DNA of 64,000 nt. It comes from Ampelocalamus luodianensis. Its lineage: Eukaryota; Streptophyta; Magnoliopsida; Poales; Poaceae. The notes below the pieces were generated by a model. It worked only from the letters and a program-made list of their open reading frames with translations. It ran no database searches and was not told where the DNA came from. Positions within the stretch are counted from its first letter, which is position 1. Each line of letters begins with the position of its first letter. The DNA is taken from positions 25,489,539 to 25,553,538 of the forward strand of contig CM070636.1 in NCBI GenBank assembly GCA_036346255.1, read 5' to 3'. Positions 34,501 to 46,396 of this stretch are shown here, piece by piece. Position numbers and translations under genes: made by a program.

Positions 34501-35180
34501 AGTGAAGTCCCAGTGGTATGTGACTTTGTTGATGTCTTCCCCGACGACCTTCCAGGGATGCCACCAGTTCGAGACCTCGAGTTTGTCATTGAGTTGGTTC
34601 CTGCATCGCCCGATTTCAAGAGGCCTTACCGGATGGACCCAATTGAGTTGGTGGAGTTGAAGAAACAGCTGGGTGAGCTTCAAAAGAAGGGTTTCATCCG
34701 CCCTAGCTCATCTCCCTGGGGATGCTCAGCAATGTTTGTCCCGAAAAAGGACAAGACGCTGCGCATGTGCGTTGATTACCGTCCACTTAATGAATTAACG
34801 GTAAAGAACAAGTACCCTTTGCCCCGTATCGACGATCTCTTCGATCAATTAACCGAGCTCGAGTTTTCTCAAGATTGATCCGAGAGGGATATCATCGTTC
34901 GGATTCGACCGAGGATATTCCAAAGACGGCTTTTTCTACTCGTTATGGCTTGTACGAGTATACCGTAATGTCATTCGCTTAACCAATGCTCCGCCTTGTT
35001 CATGAACCTCATGAATTCGTGTTCATGGAGTATTTGGATAGGTTCGTTGTGGTCTTCATCGATGATATCCTTATCTACTCCAAGAGCGATGAGGAACACA
35101 CCGAGCATTTGAGGCTTGTGTTGGGCAAGCTTCACGAGCACAAGCTATATGCGGTTCAACAAGTGCGCGTTCGTTGAAGG
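34501..35180 (+). pseudogene. Ty3 reverse transcriptase, broken
   Basis: The first 121 codons (34513-34878) read through VFPDDLPGMPPVRDLEF, YRMDPIELVELKKQL, GFIRPSSSPWGCSAMFV, MCVDYRPLNELTVKNKYPLP and IDDLFDQL, then hit a stop. After a region scrambled by indels the catalytic box reappears as FVVVFIDDILIYSKSDEEH (about 35040-35095), with the FIDD aspartates intact, followed by LRLVLGKLHEHKLY. The RT class is Ty3/gypsy; the motif wording matches Tekay/Del elements. It has no continuous frame. Confidence 0.9.
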
Positions 35181-35822
35181 AAGTAGCCTTCTTAGGCCAT
35201 ATTCTTTCGGCAGAGGCGAGTCGTGGATCCTAGCAGATCGACGTGCTTTCTCGAGTCGACCCACTTCGGTCACCGGTTCGGAGTTTTCTTGGTTTAGCGG
35301 GATACTATCGCCGCTTTATCGAGAACTTCTCCAAGATAGCGGCCGATGACGGAGTTGCTCAAGAAGGACAAGAAGTTCTCGTGGTCCGCTGATTGCAGGA
35401 AAGTTTCCAAGCGCTTAAGAAGCGATTGACCACCGCTCCGTTCTTGTTCTCCCGATGTCCGTCGAAGCTTCGATGTCTTTTGTGACGCTTCTCGTCGAGG
35501 CCTCGGTTGTGTACTTATGCAAGAAGGCAAGGTAGTGGCCTATGCATCAAGGCAATTGAGACCTCATGAACTCAACTACCCTACCCATGACTTGAGTTGG
35601 CCGTGATCCATGCACTTAAGATTTGGCGACATTACCTAATCGGTGTCGTTGTGAAGTGTATTCGGATCACAAAGCTTGAAGTATTTGTTTACCCAACCGC
35701 ACCTGAACCTCCGCAAAGGAGATGGTTGGAGTTGATCAGGACTATGACATGGGTATTCACTACCATCCGGCAAGGCCAATGTCGCTGCGGATGCGCTTAG
35801 TCGCAAAGCGCATTGCAATGCA
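35181..35822 (+). pseudogene. RT tail and RNase H, broken
   Basis: In shifting frames AGYYRRFIENFSKIAA, FCDASRRGLGCVLMQEGKVV, AYASRQLRPHELNYPTHDLE and AVIHALKIWRHYL are readable. The first is the RT thumb region, and the others carry the RNase H DAS and E..A...AL.....Y motifs. Single-base losses break the frame repeatedly. Confidence 0.8.
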
Positions 35823-36378
35823 TTGCTGCTCAAGGAGCCTCAGCCCACCCTTCTGGAGGAGTTCCAGCGTCTCAACTTGGGTTTGGTTGAGCATGGTTCC
35901 CTCGCTGCCTTGGTTGTACAGCCAACATTGGTGGATCGGATCAAGTCCGCTCAGCAGTCAGACGTTGGAGTGAACCACATCAAGGAAAATGTCAAGAATG
36001 GAACAACCAAGTGCTTCTCCGTAGATGAGCTTGGTGTCGTGAGGTTCGGGCAACGCCTCGTGGTTCCAAAGGACATGGAGTTGCGGGATTTGATCCTCCG
36101 CGAAGCCCACGATTCTCCGTCATCCATTCATCCCGGGGCCACGAAGATGTATCAGGATCTCCGCCAGAGGTTCTGGTGGACCCGAATGAAGAGGGAGATC
36201 GCAAGGTTCGTTGCCGAATGCGACATGTGTCGTCGTGTCAAGGCCGAGCATCAGCGCCCTGCGGGATTGCTTCAACCCTTGCCCATTCCGGAGTGGAAGT
36301 GGGATTCGGTCGGGATGGATTTTGTCACTGGCCTACCTAGGTCACCGAGGGGCAATGATGCCATTTGGGTTATCAATG
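35823..36378 (+). pseudogene. Integrase N-terminal half, truncated
   Basis: A 185-codon open stretch holds the HHCC zinc-binding domain (EAHDSPSSIHPGATKMY, ...CDMC), then GLLQPLPIPEWKWDSVGMDF with the first catalytic Asp, VTGLPRSPRGNDAIWVI, and then ends abruptly at the 3' LTR. The second Asp, the Glu, the GPY domain and any chromodomain are deleted. The codons after IWVI at 36373 are LTR sequence, so the apparent C-terminus is an artefact of the join. Confidence 0.92.
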
Positions 36379-39300
36379 ATCCCCATTTTGGCTTGTGTTT
36401 CAAATGTAATAAAATGAGGGTAAATTAAAACTTTTCCTTCATCCTTTTGCTCTTGAAACTTTTCTGAAATTCTTGTAAAGGAATTTTGGGAAATCCAAAA
36501 TCAAAATCCTCATTTATCTCAAGTCAAAACCTTCTGGGTGAAATCTTATGTCAAACCCTTGGTAATAATTTTTCCTGGGTTCTAGGGTGGCTTGGTAACA
36601 CATCTGAATTATTTCATAATTTTTGGAAATTATTTGAAATATTTTAGAGGCAAGTCAAACCTTGGTCAAACCTCTGAAATCACCTTCTAGAATTTCTTGA
36701 GAAACTTTCAGTGCACAAAAACCTCTGGAAATTTTATGGAAGGTTAACCCTAAGGTTAGGAAGCTCCAGTTAAAATTTCATAAATTTTGGAGTTGATTTG
36801 ATGCCTCAATTAAATCCCCAAAGTTTCAGTTCAAAAATCAAACCCTAACTGGTTTGCACTGTTCCTTGCGCGAAGTCGACTGGGCTCGAGTCACTTGACT
36901 CGACCGAGCCAACTAATCGCACCTGCGGCTGCGGTCGAGCGGGCGCGCGCGTCATCACCGTTGGATTTCCATCGAACGGCTCTCATTCGTAAGCATTCGG
37001 ACAACTCCGGTTGCCCTCTGATTCTCAGCCGTTGGATTTCAATCGGGCGGTTGACGTCGCGATGCCGTTTTAACGCGATCGCGCGCTAGCCCTTGATGCA
37101 AATCGACGGTGGCCGTCGTTGCCTTCCTCTCGCCGCGCAGCCGCTCGCGCCATGGCGGAGCCGAGCGTGGCGCGCAGCGCCTTGTCCCATCCGGCGACCT
37201 CGCGCGGTGTCTGCAGCGCATTAAATGTCCGCTACCCACCGCCCGCTTAGTCGCCGCCTCAATCGCTCCCGCCGCCACGGCGATCGCAACGCAGCGGGAA
37301 CTCGAGGCGAGCAACGGTGCTCTCTTGCTCCTCGTGCCTACTTAAGCCCCCATTGTCCTCCTTTATCCTTCTTTACACACCCTTGAGCTCTCCTGCACCC
37401 ACCGCCTTGTGGAGCTTCCGAGCGCCAAATCTCTTCGCGCCATTGTTGCCCGCGAGCTTCTCGGTGAACCCAGTGCTCCAGCTGGTTCCTGGCTCCTCCT
37501 TGCTCCTGCACCTCCCTCTCACCTCGGTGGTGCTTAACAACCGCTCCATTTCAAAGTTGCTTCAACGGAGCACTGGATTTTGATTTCCCAAATCGGCCGC
37601 GAGCATCCTTCTTCGCCTCCAATACGGTGAGTGCTCCTTTTCTAATTCCTTTCTCGTGGAGCTTCTGCGTTTCTAGAACCCATCGTGACGACGCGGCATG
37701 GTTGATTTTGCCCAGCCGCCTTCCTCGCGTCATCTTCCTCGGTTCGTCGCGGAGCTTCGTCGCCGAGTCGCCCGACCGCCTCGCACTCCGCGTCCGCGTG
37801 TAGCTCCTCGTAGCCCTAGATGCTCAAGCAACGCTTGAATGGACCGCGCGAGCTCTTTTGCTGCTTATCGCCGTTGTCGTCTTTACCGCGCCGCCGCTCG
37901 CCGCCGCCGCTCGTCCACCACCACCGGTGGTGTGGGTGGTAGAGGGTGCGCAATGTTATTGCGCACCCATTTCGCATTCACTCCGCCGCCGTGTTTTGGT
38001 CGCCGGCGTTTTGCCGTGAAGCCTTCGGCGCGTTGTTGGACGCGCCAGCGCTGCGCGCGACGTGGCCCGTTGTGCGCCGTCCGCCCCTAGATCTCGCGGG
38101 ATTTTCGTTAGATCTGTGTTGTGTATCGTGTCGCGTTGCTTGTGAGCCGCCCATCTCACGATCGATGGTCCACGACCATCGCTCTCTCTCGCGCGAGTTC
38201 AAACCGCCGCGCGTGGTTCAATGTCATCCGTTGGATCTGAGATCTGCGGATGTGGGTTAGCCACGTCGCCTCTTTCTCGATCTACCGGTTTTCGCTAAGT
38301 CCAGAAATCCGTATCACATTAAGGTCTTCTCATTTTCATATCTTTGTCATCTTAGCTCCAAATTAGATGATTCCAGTTTTGTTAGCTTCCTTATACCCTG
38401 AACTTAAATAGAAAAATAATTGTAGACCATGATCAAACCTGGAAAACCATTTTCAAAAATAGTAAACAAGTGAACTTAATACTGTTTTTCAGAACTTTTA
38501 GCAAACTTGTAAAATGCATATCTTTTTATCTATATCTGAATTTTGTATGAATCCAATTGGATTAGCTTCCACTGATAGTATATTTGCTAGGAAAATTGGT
38601 TTCACAAATTTTACTGTTTTTAAAAAATCATAAGGATCATATTTTAGTTTAATGCCCTAACCAATTTAGACAAATCATAACTCTTTCAATATAACTCCAA
38701 ATGACCTGAAATTTTATATGGCTTATCACTATACCAGTAGGTAACTACCATAAAAGTTTCAGCTTCAAAATCTTTCTAGAAAATATTTTTGCTACAGTAC
38801 CTAATTATGGCCGAAAATAGGTTTTTAGGGATATCTTTGCACCACAAATCCAAATTAAGTTTTTCCAGTTTCTATGGCTAGGAATATTAGTATTTTACCT
38901 TGTGTATAAATTTCGTCGCATTTGGATAATTTTTGCTTGCTCTTTGTTTAAGTGTTGCTCGCCTTATTGGTTGTTTTCGCTCTTTCGCTAGGCTTCGACA
39001 TTTGCGGTAACCCCGAGAACGATCCTCCGCAATAGCTTGAGCAACAGCAAGCAGTTTGATCATTTCCCATTTGATCCCATTACTTTTAAAGTCTAATATT
39101 TTGTTTAACTTCTATGTATGCATTGCTATTTTGTTGTTAAATTGATTAGTTAGACCTCTAGTTGCATAATCTGTAGGTAAATGATTATCCTCTACTACCT
39201 GAGCCTAGGTTATTTGCTGTGATTAGAGTTCGTTGGATGAGCTCTTGTCACTTAGTAGATTACGAATACTTATTGCTTAGCCATGCCTAGTATCGGTAGT

Positions 39301-40651
39301 ATTGGGCGATCATCGACTTAGTCGGTGATCTTGATCACATAAATGCTATTATTATTCCATTATGTCCAACCCTTGTGTTTTACCATTTTTGCAAATCAAA
39401 ACCGAAAACAAAAATTATATCTTGGCTTGGGCACAATGGTATGTTGGGTGATCCGTTGGTGTGAATGGAATGGTGCCTAAGTCCCTAAGGACCGAGTTAC
39501 TTGTGCCATTGATCCAAGCAATTGTTGCGTGCTAACCACACGAGGGGATATGGAACCTCTCTTGACTAAGTACTTTGGGAGGTGTTAATTATGAGCTGGT
39601 TGGTGGGTGTGTTCTGTGTGTGTGTGTTGTGGTGTTGAGGGGAGCATTAGCAGCCGGTTAGGTCGCCTAATGTGTCTTTCTCCGTGGGTTGCGGCTCTTA
39701 ATTAGCATCGCCCATTGGAAAGCGCCTTGTTAGACTTAGCCATGCCCGCATACCAAAGGAAGTGTGCTAACTGTGGCTGGTGGAAAGGCGGTCTATCGTG
39801 TGGGTACATTGGTACACCCCGCAGGTTAAAACTATTCGAATAGCCTCGTCCTAGGTTATGGACACGCTTGGTTATTTCCCACAAGAACTAGACTACAACC
39901 TTTTAAAAACTTAAACTTGACATGGGTGGTATGAAGGGGTACTTCATGCTATTGTTGTGGTGACTATGGGTTAGTCACTTCTAGGTTGGTGTTGTCATCT
40001 ATCTATTGTTATAATTGTCTCTATTTTATTTGAACAATAAAAGTTAATTGCAAACTTGCTTTGAATCTATTACCTTAATGCAAATGAAAACTTGCTTTAT
40101 GCTGAAAATGAGTCCAGAGCCTCCTCTACTTAAATAAAGCTTGCATGTAGTTAATTATAGTTCTGTTATCTCACACGTCATTTTGCGAGTACAAAAACAA
40201 GTTTTGTACTCATCCGCTTGCTTAATATTAATTGTTGCAGAGGAGAAGGTGAGCCCCAAGGGCCTCACTTTTGTGAGTCAAGTTGCGGCGCTGTTTGGGA
40301 CGATTAGCTTGGCGGTCCGGTTGGTTGCCTTGTGGTAAAGGCACACCGATTGGCTTTTGTTTATCGCCATCTTATGGCCATTTTGCTTCACTGTGTATTT
40401 ACTTATTTGTATGACTTTTGGCCTGGCGGCCTCTCTCTTGTAATAACTCTCTTTATATTATCTATGTCTTTCGCTTGTTGCTTTTGCTTGCTCTATGTGT
40501 ATGAATGGAATTGATGCATGATTTTGTAACTGGTGTGTATACTGCAATTCTGGGAAGTATACATATCTCGAGGCTTGGTTTATTTGATTTGTACTGTTAG
40601 GACCAAGTGGATGGTTAAACAGTACAAGCCGAATAAACCGGGGTCCTCACA
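36379..40651 (+). repeat. 3' LTR of Tekay-like element (about 4273 bp)
   Basis: It matches the 5' LTR from its seventh base (ATCCCCATTTTGGC), so the first six bases TGTAAC are missing or altered (TG-ATCCCC). It ends GGGGTCCTCACA. In the GC-rich part (36870-38280) it differs from the 5' LTR by many one- to three-base losses, while the first 450 bases and the AT-rich rest are almost identical. Confidence 0.9.
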
Positions 40652-40656
40652 CTCCA

Positions 40657-41233
40657 CCTCCTTGTCCAGCCTCCGCTCGATGCCCTCCCTCCGCGTCCAT
40701 CCTCGGCCTCCCACTCTTGGGCTTCCGCTCTGCGTTCGACCCGGCACCATCCCTCCGCATCCGTGCCCGTACACCAAATGTTTCCACTTCTAAATTCTAA
40801 TGACTACCTTGATGTTGTATAATTGTTACAAAAGCCCCCTGGTTGCTTTCTTTAAAGGAACTTGCGAAAAGTGCATATGAACATATTCATTGTTTTGGCT
40901 AATGAGTCATATGCCCTTTGTGATCTTGAGTTTGTTGTCAGCATTCTTTTCAAATTGATTGAGATGTTCACATATCTGTTAGTAAATAGTTTGCAGCATA
41001 TGAACGATGAGAGTATTTTGAATGCTGTTAGTATTGAAAACAAAATTGATGGCTTTCATCCACTAAACATATTAACACAGTTGAATTGTTATTAACGAGC
41101 CTAACGAGCCGAGTTGAGCTGTTTGACTGAGTTGAGCCGAGCTGGTTATATTGCTCGTTTGCTTAACGAGCCAAGCCGAGCTTGGTTCCTTAACGAGCTC
41201 GATCGAGCCGAGTCAGCTCGTTGTCCACCCCTA
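40657..41233. mobile_element. hAT right arm
   Basis: It continues the CT-rich array to about 40770, then AT-rich DNA. An open frame at 40862-41095 (77 codons, beginning MRKVHMNIFIVLANESYA) has no recognised domain and no relative in the window. The arm ends with AACGAGCC-rich subterminal repeats and the CCACCCCTA terminus. Confidence 0.7.
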
Positions 41234-41241
41234 TGCATGAC

Positions 41242-41499
41242 TCATGGTCTTTGAGTTTACCAGATACTATCCGATAAATTTTTTGGATAGGTCCAAATCC
41301 GACGTACCTCTCTCCCGAATCTGGTCCCATACCCAAGATAAACTATCTGGCTCTGATTTTGAAATTCGAGAAAAATTCTGGACATCCGGTTTCATGCTCC
41401 GAATGCAATCTGAATTTATTCGGACAGATGGTCGGGAACTATCCTATGTGGGCTTAGGGCTTCTCTTTTGGTACTTGATGCACCTCTTGATGCACCTCT
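41242..41499. other. Unassigned sequence right of the hAT element
   Basis: No gene is supported. Motifs such as CTATCCGATAAAT and CATCCGG resemble subterminal parts of a hAT family with ATCCGGAT repeats, perhaps the partner of the terminus at 26442, but no CACCCCTA end is seen. Confidence 0.25.
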
Positions 41500-42024
41500 A
41501 AAGCCCCAAATAACTCTAGGAATTTCTGTGAATTTTTCCAATTTTTGGGATTTATTTGCTATTTTCTAAAGCTTAAATGAATTAACAGGCTTAGTTTAAT
41601 TAGAAAAGTAATTAAAAATCTAAAATGTGTTTTGGGCCGAAACCCAAAATCCCGGCCCAAACCCTTTCTCGCGTGCGGCCCGAGCCGGCCCATGCCGCAC
41701 GCGCCCCCTTCTCTCTCTCTTACTCGCACGGCCCTACCCACCAGCCCCTCTCCCCTCACTGCCGCGTGGGCCCGCACTGCTTCTTCCTCGCCGGCTTCTT
41801 CTCCAACGCGCCGCCTCGCACAGCCGCCATGGCCGCTTGCATGCGAGCTCGTCAACGGCTCCCCCTCAACCGCCTCGACTTCCCTGCGTGGTTGCGCACA
41901 ACTTGCGCCCGTTTTCGCATGACCCCCACCCTCTTCCCCCCTTCTCCGTGCGCGTGCGCATGATGCCGCAACTGCCGCCACCACGACCTCCACGTCGCCA
42001 CGCCGCTCCGGAGCCCCCCGGCCC

Positions 42025-42033
42025 CTATAAAAG
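42025..42033 (+). promoter_or_regulatory. LTR TATA box
   Basis: CTATAAAAG in GGCCCCTATAAAAGGGAGC, the best TATA box in the window, followed about 30 bases on by a CA-rich start region (CACTCATCATTTCC). Confidence 0.75.
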
Positions 42034-43161
42034 GGAGCACAGGGTAGCCCTCGTCGCACTCATCATTTCCCCCATACTCACTTCCCCTCTCTCCTCGTGT
42101 GCTCGCCGTATTTGGAGTTTCCTCACCGTCGGCCACGGGAGCATGGAGCTTCGATTGCGCCGCCACCGTCGACGTCGTGACCTCAACTCCGCCACCATTC
42201 GCATCGCCGTGATGCCGCGAATCTAGTGCGCACCTTCGCCTCACCGGAGCCTCATGGAATCGCCACTTCGCCGTCAAGCCGAACCGCGCCGCCGCCTTCT
42301 TCTCGCCGCCGGTCACCTCCATCCCCCTCGCATCGTTTGGGTGAGAGCACTGAGACCGTCGCGTCTCCCTCTCCCTTCCCATACTCTCGCCGGTCACTGC
42401 TGAGCCGCGCGACGCCGATGACCCTCGGTCCCGACGCCGGCGCCGCCTCGTGCCAGCGTGGCCTAGCCACGTAGACGCCACCATGGACGCGAGGTGAGCG
42501 CCACCTAGCCCTCCTTGCCATGTGGCAGTGACATGGGCCCATGGACTTGGTTCACATGAACCGTGTCTATGACATGTGGGGCCCACACATCAGAAATTGT
42601 TTTATTTCTTTAAATCCCAAAAATCTAAGGGCTGACGTCACCCTTGCGCAATAAATAGATTTTCCTTTAGAAAAAAATTCGGGAAATTCTATTAATTTCA
42701 GATGTAGGGTTTTTAGTAGATTTAAACTTCTAAAATCCATATCTTTTGCATTCGAACTCCGATTTGGGTGATTCAAATTTTTAAATTTGTATAAAATCAT
42801 TATCTAGCTAACTAAACCAAAATATTTCTATTTTGAGTTAATTTTATCTGTCTTTTTGAATTTATTTGAATTTGAATTGAATTTGTCGTATTTTCGCGTA
42901 TAGACTTCGACGACTCTGGAGAGTTCGAGCCTTCCGAGGACTTAGAGTTCCAGGACTTTAACAAAGGCAAGTTATACCATTGACCATGTTGATCCCATTA
43001 CTTTAAAGTTATTTAAATTCAGTGTTTAAATTATTATTGCATGGATACTTTTATTCAATTATTTTAATTCCGTGTTTTAAATGCTTAGTTATTCCAATTC
43101 CCCTTGTATAGCCAATTTGAATGTTGAGTATGATTACCTTGTCACCATTAGATAAAATGAT

Positions 43162-43327
43162 ATCGATAATAAACTTATGCTTAGACAATGCTTAGACCAC
43201 AAATATGATTTTTGGGAGGATTTAGCCAAATCATTTACAAACTTATCGATAATAAACTTATGCTTAGACAATGCTTAGACCACAAATATGATTTTTGGGA
43301 GGATTTAGCCAAATCATTTACAAACTT
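43162..43327 (+). repeat. 83-bp tandem duplication in family B LTR
   Basis: Two units (43162-43244 and 43245-43327), each beginning ATCGATAATAAACTTATGC, with virtually no differences, so the duplication is recent or an assembly effect. Confidence 0.85.
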
Positions 43328-44556
43328 AGTTTAAATTTGAATCTGTGGTATTGCTTTACCATAGAAGGTTTATAAAGATGGTGTTATTTAAATAAAATAA
43401 AAAAAATGGATTTGGATTTGGACTTGGACGAAATGGATGAATGGTGGGTGCAGGTTTATGCACGGGCTTAATCTGGTTAGGATTAAGGCCCAAGGTTTGT
43501 TTTGAAAGACGCCCAAGTCAGTTGAGGACTGGTCTTTGAGCCGATTTTTGCTATGCCTTATCGTACCACCACATGTACTGTATGGGCAAGATTTGACTAA
43601 ATAATTTGTGATGTCTTAGTGTTATTTGTGCCATGTTGATTGAGTGGGTGTCGGGTAGACATTTATTCCCACTTAGCGCAAGAGGGGGCTTCTGGAGGAC
43701 GGTTAGTCCAATGGAAGTAAAACCTTAGCGAGTATAAGTACATTAAGACAGAGCATTGTAAATGTCTCATGATAACTGCTCAGTCGCATGCCTACGGAAG
43801 CGTGCATTGGCCGACATAAAGAGCAAATTATCTCGTGTGGGTAAAGCTGTACAAACTTTATAGATTAGAAACTATTCGAATAACTGCGTTCGTGGTCATG
43901 GACATGCTAGCAAAGCCACTTAAAGTTAGACTTTGTTTTTGGTTTCAAAATGTTTTATCAAATGATTTGAGGATGGTTAATCCTTGTGGTATAAATTGGG
44001 GCGGTCAGCCATGTGATAGGAGGGTATCCTTCACCCTTTTTAATCTTGGAGGTTAGCCACACTATAAAGTTGTCATTTTAAAATCTGATTTTAGATTTAG
44101 TATAAAAATGGCCTTGGAAATTAATATAAGTATTTAAACTAAAAATGCTGCTTTACGCAAAATAAACCCTGCCAGTCTCATTCGTTTACCTTATGCATGC
44201 ATCATAATTCAATATTGGGTGTAACTTGTAAGCACGGTAGTGGTGCTCACTCTTGCTGAATAATTTTTATTCAGGAGAAGACTTCTACCAGGACAGTGAG
44301 GACCCAGACGCTTAGGCCTACGCCCCTAGATGATTGCTTGGGGCGAATCGTGTGGCCTACTTCTATTGCTTTGCTTTCGCTGTGATATTTGTTTATTTGG
44401 CCTTAGGCCCAGTTGTATTAAAGTCTGAATATTTAATGTTATTTAATTTCTCGTGATATGATTGTGATATCATTTTTGTATGACTGTGTACACTGAAAAT
44501 TCTGAACTAGTGTATGAACACAGAGAATTCGGGATCCTTCGTTCCTGGGTTCGACA

Positions 44557-45665
44557 TTACCCTTCCGAAGTGAATTAAGGCCAAAAGAAACTTACACTTG
44601 GTGGAAGCTACAATAGCAAGTGATAATCAAGCGAATTTAAGAGTGTTCACAATTGCACAACAACGATTATTTGGTGGAGCTTGGTATGAAGGTGTATATC
44701 CTAGCAATATGAAATTATTGATGTTGTAAAGCTAAGTAGTAATCCAAGCTAGAATACCTTGTCTAAGTGATGATCTAAAAGGTTTAAGTGAAGTATATGA
44801 ACGCACATGCAAAGATCAATGTGACTCAATGCAAACAAAGGAATGAGCTAGTGAGACGTAATCTGAAATTGAGATGAAAACTAGCTCGTTTTTGCACCAA
44901 GTACTAGGACAGACACTAGTCAATTATAATAATATGAAATGTAAGGGTACAAGATTGTTAAAAGAATTAAATACATAATCTGAAATTTATAAACTAAGGC
45001 TATACTTTTCCCAAGTTTCGGCCAATATCTTCTTCTTTTATTTCTTTTTCTTTTTTTTACTTCACAGCCACGGTTCTTTTTTTTATTTGTGGCTTGTTTT
45101 TTTTTTTTTTTGCCGAAACTAGGGCTTAAGCTTCCCTTACGCAAGCTCAAATTTTCAGCAAGTGTAAATAATTCAATGAACAACCCCTAAGCAATTATCA
45201 AAGACTAGTCTCAAAGACAGGATTTTTGAGCAAGATCGCTCACGCCTCTCGATCAGTAGCGTATGCGAATCGCTGCACTGCTCGCCAGACAGCGGTGGCT
45301 TTGCTCACACGAATTTTCTTCGTGAAATAATCAGAGCAAACTCGACATCAGAGCAAATCCTCGCTCAGTAGCAGCTTAATAGGCAATCTCAAAAAATACT
45401 GTAGCGACGCGTACTATAGCAACCGCGAACCAACATTTTTTTTTATTAGATACAAAGATTAAGCGATGCAAAAGAATACTAAGATCAGCACTAAACAAAA
45501 ATTCTAATGGATTAAAACCTAACTAAACTCATAGGAAATAACAGATGCAAAAACTAGGGTTTGGAATTTTTGTGTTGCAATTTTTGATTTATGGACTCTA
45601 GGTATTAAGAACAGCAAATAAAATTAATCTAATCTAGGGATAAGTAATCCTACCGAGTCAACCGC
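44557..45665 (-). mobile_element. Leader/internal start of minus-strand element
   Basis: AT-rich non-coding DNA downstream, in the minus sense, of the primer site at 45666-45677. It contains T-rich runs near 45040-45110. No gag is recognisable; the element is truncated at the family B LTR end, 44556. Confidence 0.4.
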
Positions 45666-45677
45666 GCTCTGATACCA
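45666..45677 (-). other. Primer-binding site, tRNA-Met
   Basis: The minus strand reads TGGTATCAGAGC, three bases inside the LTR end CCCTGTATCA. Confidence 0.8.
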
Positions 45678-45680
45678 AGA

Positions 45681-46396
45681 TGATACAGGGTCGTTTGATC
45701 TTCTCGATGTAGGATCAAGATACTCACGTGTAGCCTCTTGAATCGTAGTGATCCTCCGTTGCCAATGCAAGAACGAACACTCTTTAATTCACGAGAACAC
45801 ACGCACTGAACTTCACGACCACCAAGCGAAGCCCTAATGCGCTCCCAATTCCCAACAGAAAGGTTGAATGATCTCAATTTGCGAAGAATTCCCAATTTCC
45901 CTCAAAGACATAGTTCAGCCATGCTTGGAGAAACAAGAACTGAAATCAATCTATTATAAAAACATCCGGTCTCTCTCACAATGGAAAAGGCGGCGGCTCT
46001 TAAGGCGCCCCAACCTCTCCTTACGCTGTTACACACGCACGCATGGGCCTTGGGCCAGTTTTTATTGGAGTTTTGCTAGGACCAATACCACATGTATTAG
46101 TCTAAATTAATGATCCACCTATTGACATAACTAGTGATTAATTGATTACATGACTGATTGGAGTTCGACTAGGACCAATTGGCACGCAGGCCTTGGAGCT
46201 TGCTGTGACTTGGGCCAAGGACATGAGTGGGTCTAGCTGCATGGTCTGTCACCCTTTAGTTGTTGACTACACCTTGCCCATTGATGTTGATAGCACAAAC
46301 ATGTTAGCTTCAGACTTGGATGGTTCCTCATGTGGTTGGTCCATGTTCCACGTAACCAGCACATACATGTGATTTCCTTATTCCCTTGCTACAACA
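45681..46396 (-). mobile_element. 5' LTR of a minus-strand copia-type element
   Basis: It is bounded by TGATACAGGG on the left (sense end CCCTGTATCA) next to a primer site, and by GCTACAACA on the right (sense start TGTTGTAGC). About 716 bp, a usual copia size. The right edge is inferred from the TG..CA rule. No target duplication can be checked, since the other LTR is missing. Confidence 0.55.

Larger units (their letters stand above)
27887..40651 (+). mobile_element. Tekay-like Ty3/gypsy element with internal deletion
   Basis: The element is about 12.77 kb: 5' LTR 27887-32236, primer site 32241-32253, gag and pol remnants 33007-36378, 3' LTR 36379-40651, and target duplication CTCCA. LTRs above 4 kb, a tRNA-Met primer site and an RT of the YRMxPxEL...LKKQL...GFIRPSSSPWG type fit the Tekay/Del chromovirus lineage; the chromodomain that would confirm this is deleted. 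The body stops inside the integrase core and runs straight into the 3' LTR without polypurine tract. Both gag and pol are full of small indels. Confidence 0.88.
27186..41233. mobile_element. Non-autonomous hAT element carrying a Ty3 insertion
   Basis: It starts TAGGGGTGAAAA and ends GTCCACCCCTA, short imperfect inverted ends typical of plant hAT elements, with an exact 8-bp duplication TGCATGAC outside. Subterminal DNA on both sides is rich in AACGAGCC/GAGCCGAGC motifs in both orientations (27205-27340 and 41097-41222). Without the inserted retroelement (27887-40651) and its duplicated target it is about 1.28 kb. It has no transposase coding. Its middle is a CT-rich repeat array, into which the Ty3 element jumped. 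Confidence 0.85.
41500..44556 (+). mobile_element. Family B LTR, plus strand (5' start missing)
   Basis: Shared order with 21937-25099: TTTGCTATTTTCTA, GGGCCGAAACCC, GC-rich promoter, the AATAAATAGATTTTC segment, an AT-rich 3' half, and the end ATTCGGGATCC...GGTTCGACA. The expected TGTAACAT start about 250 bases earlier is absent. No primer site follows 44556, so it is a 3' or solo LTR. The long open frames at 41559-42586 on either strand lie in the GC-rich promoter and leader region and have no domain. Confidence 0.75.

Noticed and set aside
41559..42586. Several long open frames on both strands, up to 244 codons
   Set aside because: All lie in the GC-rich U3/R region of a family B LTR around a TATA box and have no counterparts in the sister LTRs at 23800-24800 and 58400-59180.
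44920..45183. Lys-rich 87-codon frame on the minus strand
   Set aside because: Produced by long T runs on the plus strand in a retroelement leader.
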